From: Ignavibacteriales bacterium UBA6490
GTDB lineage: Bacteria; Bacteroidota; Ignavibacteria; Ignavibacteriales; Ignavibacteriaceae
Reading direction: 5' to 3'
Assembly (NCBI GenBank): GCA_002435365.1
Contig: DJMM01000011.1
Location: 1 to 16,395, forward strand
Length of the DNA: 16,395 bases
Shown: one piece after another, positions 7,728-15,386 of the stretch
Position numbering within the stretch: the stretch's first letter is position 1
Layout: the number at the start of each line of letters is the position of its first letter
Made by a program: the position numbers and the translations under genes
The notes under the pieces: generated by a model
The model's input: the letters and a program-made list of their open reading frames with translations, nothing else
Databases searched by the model: none
What the model was told of the DNA's origin: nothing

Positions 7728-8810
7728 TTACTGCCTGACCCTGGGCAGATTTATCAGCGCTGCTGCAAGGAACAGAAGATTTGCCAGCCAGGCAGTAAGC
7801 ACGGGATTTATAGCACCGTTCTTTCCGAAAGCCTGGCTTATTTTCATAAACACCAGATAAATAAACGCCACCAGAATATTTATTCCGACCTGCACTGCCA
7901 ATCCTCCCCGTCGCTTGTTCGCAGATATCGGCAGTCCGAATAATATTACTATCAGGCTTGCTGCAGCAAAAGCGAAGCGCGAATGATATTCAATTAATGT
8001 ATTGGTGGGATCATTCCCGGATCTTTGCTGATTCTTTATAAAATCATTAAGCTCATTAAGATTCATTTCTTCCGGCTTCTGCTGTTTTGTCAAGAGATCA
8101 CCCGGTAAAAAATTTACGCCGTTCAGATCAAGCTCCGTAAAATATTCCGCTTTCTGGTTAAGCAGGCCGAACGATCTTCTCACCACGTCTTTTGCGGTCC
8201 AGACCTTTTTCAATGTATCATAGGAAAGCGATCTTGCATCAATACGTGCGGTCATTTTGGTGAGATCGTTTTTATCGAAATCCTGTATGCTTACTGTATA
8301 TGCAATATTCTGATTTATGTCGAAGAATGAAATGGATACTATTTTTGTCCGGGTATCCTGGAAAAAAATATTGCTTCCTGTATATGTTATCCCTCTTTTC
8401 AGGTAGTTCATCTCGATGTTTATTTTTGTTTTATTAGCCATCGGAACTATGTACCCGGAGAAGATAACCGATATTCCGCAGATCAGTACAGTTGTTACAA
8501 TGAAAGGGAGCATAAAGCGGAAAAGACTTACGCCGCTTGCCTTTATAGCAGTAAGTTCACTCAGGTTTGCCGCTTTACCAGCAGTGAAAAGAGCTCCAAA
8601 CAAAACTGCGATCGGCGTAATTAATTTTATTATCTCCGGGGTGAAGACCACGTAATAATGGAGAATAACATCAAGCGTAACATTCTGATCAATGAAGTCA
8701 TCCAGATTTTCCATCATATCGATTACAACAAAGATCAGGATAAGTGCAATTATTCCGAAAAATATGGTCTGCAGGAACTGCTTTATCAAATACCTGTCGA
8801 GTATCTTCAA
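7728..8810 (-). CDS. lptG: LPS export ABC transporter permease LptG (TTG start)
   Basis: Inner-membrane permease subunit of the LptB2FG transporter that extracts LPS from the inner membrane and passes it to the LptC/A bridge. The 360 residues show the YjgP/YjgQ family plan: three N-terminal membrane helices (about 12-32, 56-78, 98-122), a periplasmic jellyroll-type domain (about 125-275) and three C-terminal helices (about 278-297, 303-323, 335-356). The cytoplasmic coupling segment ELTAIKASGVS is at 85-95, and the family motif FGLPISANKRRGG is at 291-303. The start is TTG at 8810, directly after and in frame with the lptF stop TAA. GGAG lies 9 bases upstream inside lptF, and the conserved N-terminus (LDRYLIKQF) starts immediately, so no later start fits. 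It is the shorter second subunit, hence LptG rather than LptF. Confidence 0.92.
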   Translation of the reverse strand: MKILDRYLIKQFLQTIFFGIIALILIFVVIDMMENLDDFIDQNVTLDVILHYYVVFTPEIIKLITPIAVLFGALFTAGKAANLSELTAIKASGVSLFRFMLPFIVTTVLICGISVIFSGYIVPMANKTKINIEMNYLKRGITYTGSNIFFQDTRTKIVSISFFDINQNIAYTVSIQDFDKNDLTKMTARIDARSLSYDTLKKVWTAKDVVRRSFGLLNQKAEYFTELDLNGVNFLPGDLLTKQQKPEEMNLNELNDFIKNQQRSGNDPTNTLIEYHSRFAFAAASLIVILFGLPISANKRRGGLAVQVGINILVAFIYLVFMKISQAFGKNGAINPVLTAWLANLLFLAAALINLPRVRQ

Positions 8811-10181
8811 TTAATACTGCTCCTGTTCATCCTCTTCGGCAGTGCGCCACTGCTTTGGAACAAGTTTTTTAAGAAATGTAAATCTCAGGGTAACGGTTTC
8901 CTTAACTGCTCTTGCGGTAAGAAATACTCCCGCCGCACCAAGCACAAAATTTGCTGCCCACATTCCGACGAATGGCGATAAAAAATTTCTGTCCGCAAGC
9001 TTTTCGCCTCCGATTAAAAAAGCCCAGTAAATAAGAAAGAAGAACAGGCTTATGCTTGCGGCAACACCGAATCCGCCTTTGCGTACCATAATTCCAAGAG
9101 GAGAACCCAGAAGCACAAATATTATACAGGCAGCCGGGATCGCATATTTTTTATGTATCTCCACCCAGTATTTGTTCATTTCTTCCTGGTAAAATTCATA
9201 GCGCCTGTAATTGGAAAGAATAATATTTTTTGCTGACTTGGCCTTCTCCAGAGCCCGCACATACCTGTAGCTGTCTGAAACAGTGTTGCCTGCGTTATAA
9301 CCCCTGCCGGTATCAGCCATCATATACTTTTTGGTTTCAGAAACAAAAATATCTTTATAATTATCTCTTAATGATTTAAGACTGTCTACAATGTACAGCA
9401 TGTTGCTGGTGCTTAATTCACGGTCGCCCCTGGGACCACCGGGAGTGGACTGCTGGAAAGAAAACTGTTCGGCATCCATGGTGATGCGGTGATGGGTGAA
9501 AATTAATTTTCTGTACAGGTTTGTATTGCCTGCCTCTGATTCATGTATTTCGCCGTTTTCAAGATCCATTATAAGCTTCGACTGATCACCGGAAAAATAA
9601 ATGTTGCCCTGTTCTGCGGTAACTACATTTATCTTCCGCGGTGTGGTGTAATCGTAAATTACCACACCGGATATTTTATTTGAATTCGGATCGATGCCTC
9701 TTACCAGTATGGCATAATTTGCCACCTCCTGAGAAAATACACCAGGCTCCAGCGAAAGTGTCGGTTTTATCCTGGTGATATCCTGCATTAAAATCTTTGC
9801 CTTGTGATTGGCATCGGGAAGCACATCATTATTGAACAGCACCAGCAGATAACCCACAACAATGCTTGCCAGGAAGGGTGCAAGCATCATGCGGTACAAG
9901 CTTACTCCTGATGATTTGATTATTGTAATTTCATTATTCTGCGACATTGAACCGAATGCCATCAGACTGGAAACAAGCACCGCCATCGGCACCACAAGAA
10001 CAACCATCCAGGCAAGGTTATATACTATAAGCTGAATAACGAGAAAAGTATCCAGTCCCTTTCCCACCAGCCTGTCTGCAAATTTCATCATAAACTGCAG
10101 AAGAAATATCCCCATCAATGTAGCGGCCGAAAATATAAACGGTGCTATATGATTCCGCAGTATGTATTTATATAATATCAT
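8811..10181 (-). CDS. lptF: LPS export ABC transporter permease LptF
   Basis: Partner permease of LptG in the LPS exporter. The 456 residues have membrane helices near 12-32, 50-76 and 98-118, and again near 346-366, 370-392 and 402-424. The coupling motif NNEITIIKSSGVSLYRMM is at 82-99, a large periplasmic domain spans about 120-340, and GSPLGIMVRKGGFG is at 359-372. The length is above that of proteobacterial LptF (about 366 residues) because of a charged, probably helical insert around 255-340. Such a long form is common in Bacteroidota-type LptF as far as I recall. The C-terminal tail after the last helix is hydrophilic and acidic (EEDEQEQY). The ATG at 10181 has no good Shine-Dalgarno. 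The gene is first in the lptFG unit and is transcribed divergently from the propeller gene. lptA, lptB and lptC are not in the window. Confidence 0.92.
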   Translation of the reverse strand: MILYKYILRNHIAPFIFSAATLMGIFLLQFMMKFADRLVGKGLDTFLVIQLIVYNLAWMVVLVVPMAVLVSSLMAFGSMSQNNEITIIKSSGVSLYRMMLAPFLASIVVGYLLVLFNNDVLPDANHKAKILMQDITRIKPTLSLEPGVFSQEVANYAILVRGIDPNSNKISGVVIYDYTTPRKINVVTAEQGNIYFSGDQSKLIMDLENGEIHESEAGNTNLYRKLIFTHHRITMDAEQFSFQQSTPGGPRGDRELSTSNMLYIVDSLKSLRDNYKDIFVSETKKYMMADTGRGYNAGNTVSDSYRYVRALEKAKSAKNIILSNYRRYEFYQEEMNKYWVEIHKKYAIPAACIIFVLLGSPLGIMVRKGGFGVAASISLFFFLIYWAFLIGGEKLADRNFLSPFVGMWAANFVLGAAGVFLTARAVKETVTLRFTFLKKLVPKQWRTAEEDEQEQY

Positions 10182-10295
10182 ATCTTAAAATAAATAAAGG
10201 AGGTTCGAAGAGCAAGCAGACCGTGTTCTTTGACTGCTGGCCTTGAACTTTGCGCCCCGAACCGGTTATATTTGAGCAGTAAAACGAGAAAGCCT

Positions 10296-11309
10296 TTGAA
10301 ACATTTACTTTTTATTTATTCGGTATGTTCGATGTTTATTTTTGCCCTGGCGCAGGATTCATTGTCGCTGATCCCGGCTTCCGGGTATCCCAAATGGCTC
10401 AGGGATGATGAATACAGAACTGATCAGACCTCCGGAATTGCTTTCATCGGCACAGATGAAGGAGGGAAGCATTTCCTGCTGGCTGACGATATCGGTTATC
10501 TCCATCGCCTCAACATTATAGATGATACCGTGATTGTGCTGCATAAAATAATCCTCACCGGTGAAGTGCTAAAATATATCGAGCCCTTTCCCAAAAAGGA
10601 TTTTGAAGAGATAGTCTTCGATAAACCCGCAGGCAGAGTATATCTTTCTGTAGAAGGTAATGCACCTGCGGTTGAATCTGTGGTTGGTATTTATGAACTG
10701 AGATTCAAAGATGATAATCTGATGTCGGATACTGTTGTGTCAATCGAAAAAATAAGCATACAGCCGGGGGATGAATTTTTAAGATATACGGATAATAATA
10801 TCGGCTTTGAAGGCTTGACTGTCGATCAGAATTATTTTTACGCAGCGCTGGAAGGATTTTCAAACGGCGTTCTTTTTGCCGATTCCACTCTCATTTATAT
10901 TATCGGCAAGGAGGACCATCAGCTCAAAAAAATCGTAAGCACCAGGGGCACCGGCATCGAAACTATCTGCGGATTATTCTCGGATAAAAATTATTCCCTA
11001 TACGGGGTGGACAGGAACAACAGGAAGGTATTTCATATTAGCTTTTCCGGAGACCTGAATATTGAATCAGTGCAAACCTCTGTGATCCCTGTTTCCATAC
11101 CGGATTATATTATTTTTGATTATGTTGCATCGCTTGAATCCATAACCATGGATGATGAAAATAATGTTTACCTTGTTGACGACCCCTGGAAAACATTTTA
11201 TATTCCGCCCAAGGATATTCTAAATCAGCTTGATGAAGAAACGGCAGGTAATTTTAAGACATACGTCCCTGTTATCTATAAATTTAAAATGAATAATGAG
11301 GAGGATTAA
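10296..11309 (+). CDS. Exported beta-propeller-like protein (phytase-like / SdiA-regulated type)
   Basis: An exported protein of 337 residues if it starts at the TTG at 10296. That start gives a full signal peptide, MKHLLFIYSVCSMFIFALA, cleaved before QDSLS. The open frame extends back to a TTG at 10230, but those extra residues do not resemble a signal. The mature chain has blade-like repeats: TSGIAFIGTDEGGKHFLLAD (45-64), DFEEIVFD (102-109), GFEGLTVDQNYFYAALEG (170-187), GIETICGL (220-227), YGVDRNNRKVFHI (236-248) and LESITMDDENNVYLVDD (280-296). Recurrent 'E-G/E-I/S-I' steps followed by YLVxD are typical of the esterase-like/phytase-like and SdiA-regulated propellers. No substrate can be named, and phytase activity should not be assumed. 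The stop TAA is followed at once by the GTG of the M20 peptidase gene, so the two are co-transcribed. Confidence 0.68.
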   Translation: MKHLLFIYSVCSMFIFALAQDSLSLIPASGYPKWLRDDEYRTDQTSGIAFIGTDEGGKHFLLADDIGYLHRLNIIDDTVIVLHKIILTGEVLKYIEPFPKKDFEEIVFDKPAGRVYLSVEGNAPAVESVVGIYELRFKDDNLMSDTVVSIEKISIQPGDEFLRYTDNNIGFEGLTVDQNYFYAALEGFSNGVLFADSTLIYIIGKEDHQLKKIVSTRGTGIETICGLFSDKNYSLYGVDRNNRKVFHISFSGDLNIESVQTSVIPVSIPDYIIFDYVASLESITMDDENNVYLVDDPWKTFYIPPKDILNQLDEETAGNFKTYVPVIYKFKMNNEED

Positions 11310-12674
11310 GTGAAGGAAACAATCGATTATCTGAACTCTAATTTTGATAATTACCTTGAAGAATTGAAAGAGTTTTTGCGCATTCCAAGCATAAGCGCTC
11401 TTCCCGCTAATAAAGATGACGTAAACCGCGCGGCGGCATTTGTTGCCGTAAAACTGAAGGATGCCGGTTTAAGCAGGGTGGAGATCATTAAAACAGAAGG
11501 ACACCCCCTTGTGTACGGCGAATGGCTGGGAGCACCCGGCAAACCTACCGTTCTGATTTACGGACACTATGATGTGCAGCCTGTTGATCCCCTCGAACTG
11601 TGGGATTCCCCTCCCTTTGAACCGGTTATAAAAAACAATAAGATATTCGCAAGAGGCGCGACTGATGATAAAGGGCAGATGCATGTGCATATTAAAAGTG
11701 TTGAAGCATTCTTCAAAACCAGGGGAACTCTTCCGCTTAATGTGAAGTTCCTTATTGAGGGAGAAGAGGAAATCGGCAGCGAAAACCTGGAAGTGTTTAT
11801 CAATAACAATACCGAGCTTCTTAAATGCGATGCAGTGCTTGTTTCTGACTCGTCACTTTATGCACCGGGGATTCCGACAATTACTTACGGGCTGCGCGGG
11901 CTGTGCTATATGGAAGTGGAAGTAACCGGTCCAAACAGGGATCTGCACTCCGGAACTTTTGGTGGGGCAGTGGCAAATCCGGTAAATGTGCTGGCCGGTA
12001 TGATTGCAAAGCTTCACGATAAGAAAGGAAGGGTTACAATACCCGGATTTTATAAGGACGTTGTTAATCTGACAAAAAAAGAAAGGGCGAATTTCAGAAG
12101 ATTTAAGTTCTCTGCCAAAAAGTATGCGGAAGATCTTGGAGTGGCAGAACTTTCCGGTGAAAAGGGATATACTACAATTGAAAGAACCTGCGCACGCCCC
12201 ACGCTTGACTGCAATGGAATAGTTGGCGGATTTACAGGTAAAGGTGCAAAAACCGTTTTACCATCCAAAGCTTCTTCAAAAATAAGCATGCGGCTTGTAC
12301 CGAACCAGGATCCTGAAAAAATCGCAAAGCTGTTTACAAAACATATAAAGAAGCTTGCTCCGAAATCGGTAAAAGTTAAAATCCAGAACCTGCACGGTGG
12401 ATACCCGTTCGTAACTCAGCTTGGTGATCCCGTAACCTATGCTGCATCCAGGGCTATGGAGAAAGCCTTCGGCAAAAAAACTTTATTTATGAGGGACGGC
12501 GGATCAATCCCTATCATTACTGTATTCAATAAAAAACTTAAAGCTCCTGCAGTGCTTATGGGGTTCGGGCTGGATTCAGAAAATGCCCATTCTCCCAATG
12601 AACATTTTGACCTGGACAGCTATAAGAAAGGTCTGATCAGTTCTGTACTGTTTTTATCTGAATACTCCGGGTAA
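11310..12674 (+). CDS. M20-family dipeptidase/metallopeptidase (GTG start)
   Basis: Dinuclear zinc exopeptidase of the M20 family, dipeptidase/carnosinase-like branch, cytoplasmic (no signal peptide). The 454-residue length is typical. Metal and catalytic motifs are in order: GHYDVQP with His86 and Asp88 (85-91), ARGATDDKGQ (114-123) with the bridging Asp, EGEEEIGS with catalytic Glu and metal Glu (150-157), VSDSS with Asp180, the dimerisation-domain motif GPNRDLHSGTFGGAV (207-221), and NAHSPNEHF with His427 (425-433). It probably hydrolyses dipeptides or small N-acyl amino acids; the exact substrate cannot be read. The GTG at 11310 follows the upstream stop directly in the same frame, with GAGGAGGA (11298-11305) as a strong ribosome site. 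Downstream lies a gene-free region without a clear terminator. Confidence 0.93.
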   Translation: MKETIDYLNSNFDNYLEELKEFLRIPSISALPANKDDVNRAAAFVAVKLKDAGLSRVEIIKTEGHPLVYGEWLGAPGKPTVLIYGHYDVQPVDPLELWDSPPFEPVIKNNKIFARGATDDKGQMHVHIKSVEAFFKTRGTLPLNVKFLIEGEEEIGSENLEVFINNNTELLKCDAVLVSDSSLYAPGIPTITYGLRGLCYMEVEVTGPNRDLHSGTFGGAVANPVNVLAGMIAKLHDKKGRVTIPGFYKDVVNLTKKERANFRRFKFSAKKYAEDLGVAELSGEKGYTTIERTCARPTLDCNGIVGGFTGKGAKTVLPSKASSKISMRLVPNQDPEKIAKLFTKHIKKLAPKSVKVKIQNLHGGYPFVTQLGDPVTYAASRAMEKAFGKKTLFMRDGGSIPIITVFNKKLKAPAVLMGFGLDSENAHSPNEHFDLDSYKKGLISSVLFLSEYSG

Positions 12675-12850
12675 AATATTAAACTGATAAGTTCAGGATC
12701 TGTTTACCGGAGAGAGGACTAATGCTCAAGGTTCGAGGAATATTAGTTTAATGTTTGATGTTCGATGCCAGGATGAACATCCGTCGACTAACGGATTAGC
12801 AGGAATATTATTTTATTCTTTCGTTAGAAATATTGATTGATTATAAAACA

Positions 12851-12932
12851 AACTCACCCCCTTGCCCCCCTCTCTTAGCAAGAGAGGGGCGAAGAAAATC
12901 CATCATTAACAATAAACCGAATGGGGTGAGTT
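12851..12932. repeat. MITE-like inverted-repeat element
   Basis: Outer arms AACTCACCCC (12851-12860) and GGGGTGAGTT (12923-12932) are perfect 10-base inverted repeats. Inside, CCCCTCTCTT (12867-12876) and AAGAGAGGGG (12880-12889) form a perfect 10-bp hairpin with loop AGC. This layout (CTCACCCC, then CCCTCTCTT/AAGAGAGGG, then GGGGTGAG) is one I recognise from small non-autonomous elements scattered in Bacteroidota, Chlorobiota and cyanobacteria. It carries no gene, and the family assignment is from memory. Confidence 0.7.
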
Positions 12933-13015
12933 ATTTAAATTTGAAGAAAGATTCTCATTTGTCAGTTGCAGGATTAACAAGAATTTACAATTATGCATTT
13001 TATTTTCAACCTGCA

Positions 13016-13060
13016 GGTCGCTTCGATACTTCTCGATAAACCGGGCTGCTCAGCCACCGG
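13016..13060. repeat. Interspersed palindromic repeat (GGTCGCTTCGA...AGCCACC type)
   Basis: GGTCGCT (13016-13022) and AGCCACC (13052-13058) are inverted with one mismatch. Between them are TTCGATACTTCTCGA and a GCTGCTCAG stretch. Read on the minus strand it gives GGTGGCTGAGC ... TCGAAGCGACC, close to the abundant 'ctgagcggagtcgaag' repeats of FCB-group genomes. The copy looks degenerate. No transposase is nearby. Confidence 0.5.
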
Positions 13061-13128
13061 ATTTTCCAGCCTGATTCAGACATTTCCAACTGAATGGCTT
13101 TACTCTTAACTTTCACTCACACTTGTGC

Positions 13129-13186
13129 TTTACCCTGCCTATAGCCGGCGCATACCCTGCTCTTGCACCGGGCACAGGCAGGTAAA
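13129..13186. repeat. Imperfect inverted repeat, possible large hairpin
   Basis: TTTACCCTGCCTATAGCCGG (13129-13148) is nearly the reverse complement of CCGGGCACAGGCAGGTAAA (13168-13186), with one extra base and two mismatches, around a 19-base loop. It lies downstream of both convergent genes. There is no T-tract right after either arm, so it is not a classical terminator. It may be a repeat end or an mRNA-end structure. Confidence 0.5.
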
Positions 13187-13284
13187 TTTGGCTGCCGGAT
13201 ACCAAGAAATGAGCAAGCAAAGGGCTGAATGACCGGATGATAATGCCAATTGGAACCATTTAAGTTTTTAATTCGAACTTCTTT

Positions 13285-14184
13285 TTAATTTAACACTATA
13301 TTTTTATTGAAATACTTAAGGTCATCAACAGAAAGCATTTCTCCATGACCATTGATAATTGTTTCAATATTGGCCATTCTTTTTTCTATCCATTGAACTG
13401 CCTGCCGCCGCCTGTTTTTATCCGGCGCCGGATTATATGTAATATTTGGCCGTCCGTATTTGGTAAACAGATCGCCTGTGAAAAGAATTTTCATCCCTGG
13501 TAAATAAATCAAAATATCGCTGCTGGAGTGACATTTACCAAAATATAATATCTCTGCAGAAAAATTGCCGAGATCAAGATTTATGCTGTCTGAAAATGTA
13601 ATACCGGGTTTTTTCACGGGAATTAAGCTTTTCGCATCATAGTATGCATTGAGGTACCTGGTTTTTTGAGTGTAATTATATTTCCATTCTTCAGCACCAG
13701 GTTCGGAAGACTGCAATTTCAATTGATATTCTTCCACTGTTTTAGCCAGACTTTTAATTACTTTTTCCGGGTTCTTCCGTTCTCCGGATATTTCCTGAAG
13801 ACAATTAACCTGTCCTATAATCCCGGCTTCGGGGAAAATGCTGTTGCCGCCATTATGGTCGTGATGACCATGTGAATTGATTACGTAAGCAAAATTATTT
13901 TTATGAAATTCATTTTCAATGATTTTACGGTATCTGGCAGTTAATCCAGTGGAAATACCGGCATCAACAACAACAATACCTTTGTTTGTGTTTATTGCGG
14001 TTACTGCATCGGCGCCAAATTTTATCAGGATACACTGTTTATTTATTTTCTGAACTTCAATAAGAGAATCGATTTTCAGCGAAGTTTTATTATCCGCTGT
14101 AACCCCCTGAGAATAACAGGGGGATGAGAATAACCAGGCAAAGCAGAGACAGATGAAAGCTGCAGTCTTACAGAGCATTTTCAC
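13285..14184 (-). CDS. Exported metallo-beta-lactamase-fold hydrolase
   Basis: A 299-residue exported MBL-fold enzyme. The N-terminal hydrophobic signal (AAFICLCFAWLFSSPCYS) probably cleaves near residue 26; Cys23 follows Pro, so lipidation is unlikely. The full dinuclear metal set is present: HGHHDH at 105-110 (His105, His107, Asp109, His110), His219 in GKCHSSSD, Asp238 in FTGDLF and His280 in NGHGE. The chain between 125 and 195 is an extra mainly helical insert. The fold covers beta-lactamases, lactonases and many other hydrolases, and the substrate cannot be read here. The start may be GTG at 14184 or ATG at 14178; neither has a clear ribosome site, and the gene follows the hydrolase stop by 8 bases, so coupling is likely. 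Its 3' neighbour region is gene-free. Confidence 0.88.
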   Translation of the reverse strand: MKMLCKTAAFICLCFAWLFSSPCYSQGVTADNKTSLKIDSLIEVQKINKQCILIKFGADAVTAINTNKGIVVVDAGISTGLTARYRKIIENEFHKNNFAYVINSHGHHDHNGGNSIFPEAGIIGQVNCLQEISGERKNPEKVIKSLAKTVEEYQLKLQSSEPGAEEWKYNYTQKTRYLNAYYDAKSLIPVKKPGITFSDSINLDLGNFSAEILYFGKCHSSSDILIYLPGMKILFTGDLFTKYGRPNITYNPAPDKNRRRQAVQWIEKRMANIETIINGHGEMLSVDDLKYFNKNIVLN

Positions 14185-14192
14185 AATTATAT

Positions 14193-15386
14193 TTATTGAA
14201 TTATATTTTCATTCATCCAGTTGAGGATTATATTATCCAGCCGCACCATCCTTTTTGTTTTTATATTTACGGGGGAATGGCCACAATCAGGAATAACGGC
14301 AATCCTGTAATCGGTGTTTCCGCTGATCGACATGTAATGAATAATATTTTTTATACTGGCCTGCGTAGGTACAACATTGTCAGCCTCACCAAAAATTGCC
14401 AGCCATTTTTTATTGAAATGTTCCAGCTCTGTAAGGCAATCGTTTGGTAACGAGTACCAGGTCGGGAGGCCTACGGCAAATTCAGGAATTGAATCCATTT
14501 CCGCTTTAGTCCATGGAAGAATTGCACTATCGTAATTCTTTCTCATCTCTTTAATTTTAATATTAACTTTTTCATGGGCAGCCGGATCATTGGATGCCCA
14601 TGCCCTTATTGATTCAGAGTGCATTGCCATTACGTTTTCAAAAGTTGTATCCGGCAGATTCAGGCTCTGCAGATAGCCTTTCTGAGCATTTATTCGATCG
14701 TCAACTGTACTTACAACTGTTCCGGCGTAGCTTACAACGAATTTAACTTCCGGGTAACGACATGCTGTAAGCACTGCAATTCTTCCTCCCTCACTTCCGC
14801 CGAGAACTCCGATATTCGAGGAATCAACTCCCGGATGATTTGAAAGATAAATTGCACAATTGCCTGCATCAGTAATGTAATCATCATATGTTGTTTTTAT
14901 AAACTCGCCTTCCGATTCACCGGTGCCTCTTTTATCATGTACAAATGCTGCTATTCCGCAATGGGCAAGTATAGGTGCTATCCAGTTGGATAAGGATTTT
15001 ATTGCCCGCTCATTGTTGCCCCCTCCGTTTGTTAAAATTACAAGGGGATGCTTGCCTTCGCCCAATGGAAGATACAGCCATCCTGTAATCATAAATCCAT
15101 CACTTGGGATTTTGATTTTCTCAACAGTAAAGGTGGTATCGGGAATTCCGGGGTCATCTTTCGAACTGATTTTACTCAGGTATCCTGTTTGATTGGTACG
15201 GTAACCGGTAAGGCAGGCCGGTCTTATAAAAAGAGTATCCAGTTGTTCGCTCGTGTATATCCTGGAATTCGACGGTTGGTTTACATTTTGAAATGCTGCC
15301 GATTCATTTGAACTAACCTGCGGGAAAATATCCCGGATACTAAAAATAATAAGCAGCCAAAGCAGAGTTGTTGTTATATTTTTCAT
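14193..15386 (-). CDS. Exported alpha/beta hydrolase (serine esterase/peptidase-like)
   Basis: A 397-residue alpha/beta-hydrolase. A hydrophobic N-terminal segment (about 5-20) suggests export. A variable region follows, and the core begins near GWLYLPLGEGKHPLVILTNG (102-121), which carries the oxyanion-side strand. DKRGTGESEGEF is at 151-162, the nucleophile elbow LGGSEGG is at 195-201 with Ser198, the probable acid Asp336 lies in FGEADNVVP (332-340), and the general base His370 lies in DCGHSP (368-372). A helical cap lies between about 225 and 310. Family relatives include acyl-esterases and prolyl-oligopeptidase-like enzymes; I cannot choose. The ATG at 15386 has GAGGAG 4 bases upstream. 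It is first in a two-gene exported-hydrolase unit with the MBL gene. Confidence 0.9.
   Translation of the reverse strand: MKNITTTLLWLLIIFSIRDIFPQVSSNESAAFQNVNQPSNSRIYTSEQLDTLFIRPACLTGYRTNQTGYLSKISSKDDPGIPDTTFTVEKIKIPSDGFMITGWLYLPLGEGKHPLVILTNGGGNNERAIKSLSNWIAPILAHCGIAAFVHDKRGTGESEGEFIKTTYDDYITDAGNCAIYLSNHPGVDSSNIGVLGGSEGGRIAVLTACRYPEVKFVVSYAGTVVSTVDDRINAQKGYLQSLNLPDTTFENVMAMHSESIRAWASNDPAAHEKVNIKIKEMRKNYDSAILPWTKAEMDSIPEFAVGLPTWYSLPNDCLTELEHFNKKWLAIFGEADNVVPTQASIKNIIHYMSISGNTDYRIAVIPDCGHSPVNIKTKRMVRLDNIILNWMNENIIQ

Larger units (their letters stand above)
12675..13284. other. Gene-free 610-base region with repeat debris
   Basis: Between the M20 gene and the end of the MBL gene on the other strand I see no credible coding sequence. 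It holds a MITE-like element (12851-12932), an interspersed palindromic repeat (13016-13060), an imperfect inverted repeat (13129-13186) and a small hairpin ATCCGT/ACGGAT at 12779-12796. It also has recurring GTTCGA words near 12730 and 12760, and weak complementarity between 12675-12685 and 12745-12755. An open frame at 12833-13039 is an artefact of the repeat. The two flanking genes converge here, and no T-tract terminator is clear for either. Confidence 0.7.

Noticed and set aside
10196..10203. AAAGGAGG, a perfect Shine-Dalgarno-like sequence on the plus strand
   Set aside because: No start codon lies at suitable distance. The GTG at 10223 opens only seven codons before a stop, so a leader peptide is not supported.
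12729..12740. GGTTCGA, similar to a tRNA T-loop
   Set aside because: No matching acceptor, D or anticodon arms are found around it, or around the second GGTTCGA near 10202.
12867..12889. CCCCTCTCTT/AAGAGAGGGG hairpin as an intrinsic terminator for the M20 gene
   Set aside because: The stem is good but no T-tract follows on either strand, and it sits inside a repeat-like element about 190 bases beyond the gene.
12833..13039. 68-codon open frame on the plus strand
   Set aside because: It is translated from the MITE-like repeat (PPCPPLLAREG-type peptide) and unrelated flanking sequence. It has no ribosome site and no protein-like composition.
13285..14184. Antibiotic-resistance beta-lactamase
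   Set aside because: Only the general MBL fold and metal ligands are visible. The long helical insert and the pairing with an esterase-like gene do not point to a beta-lactamase.
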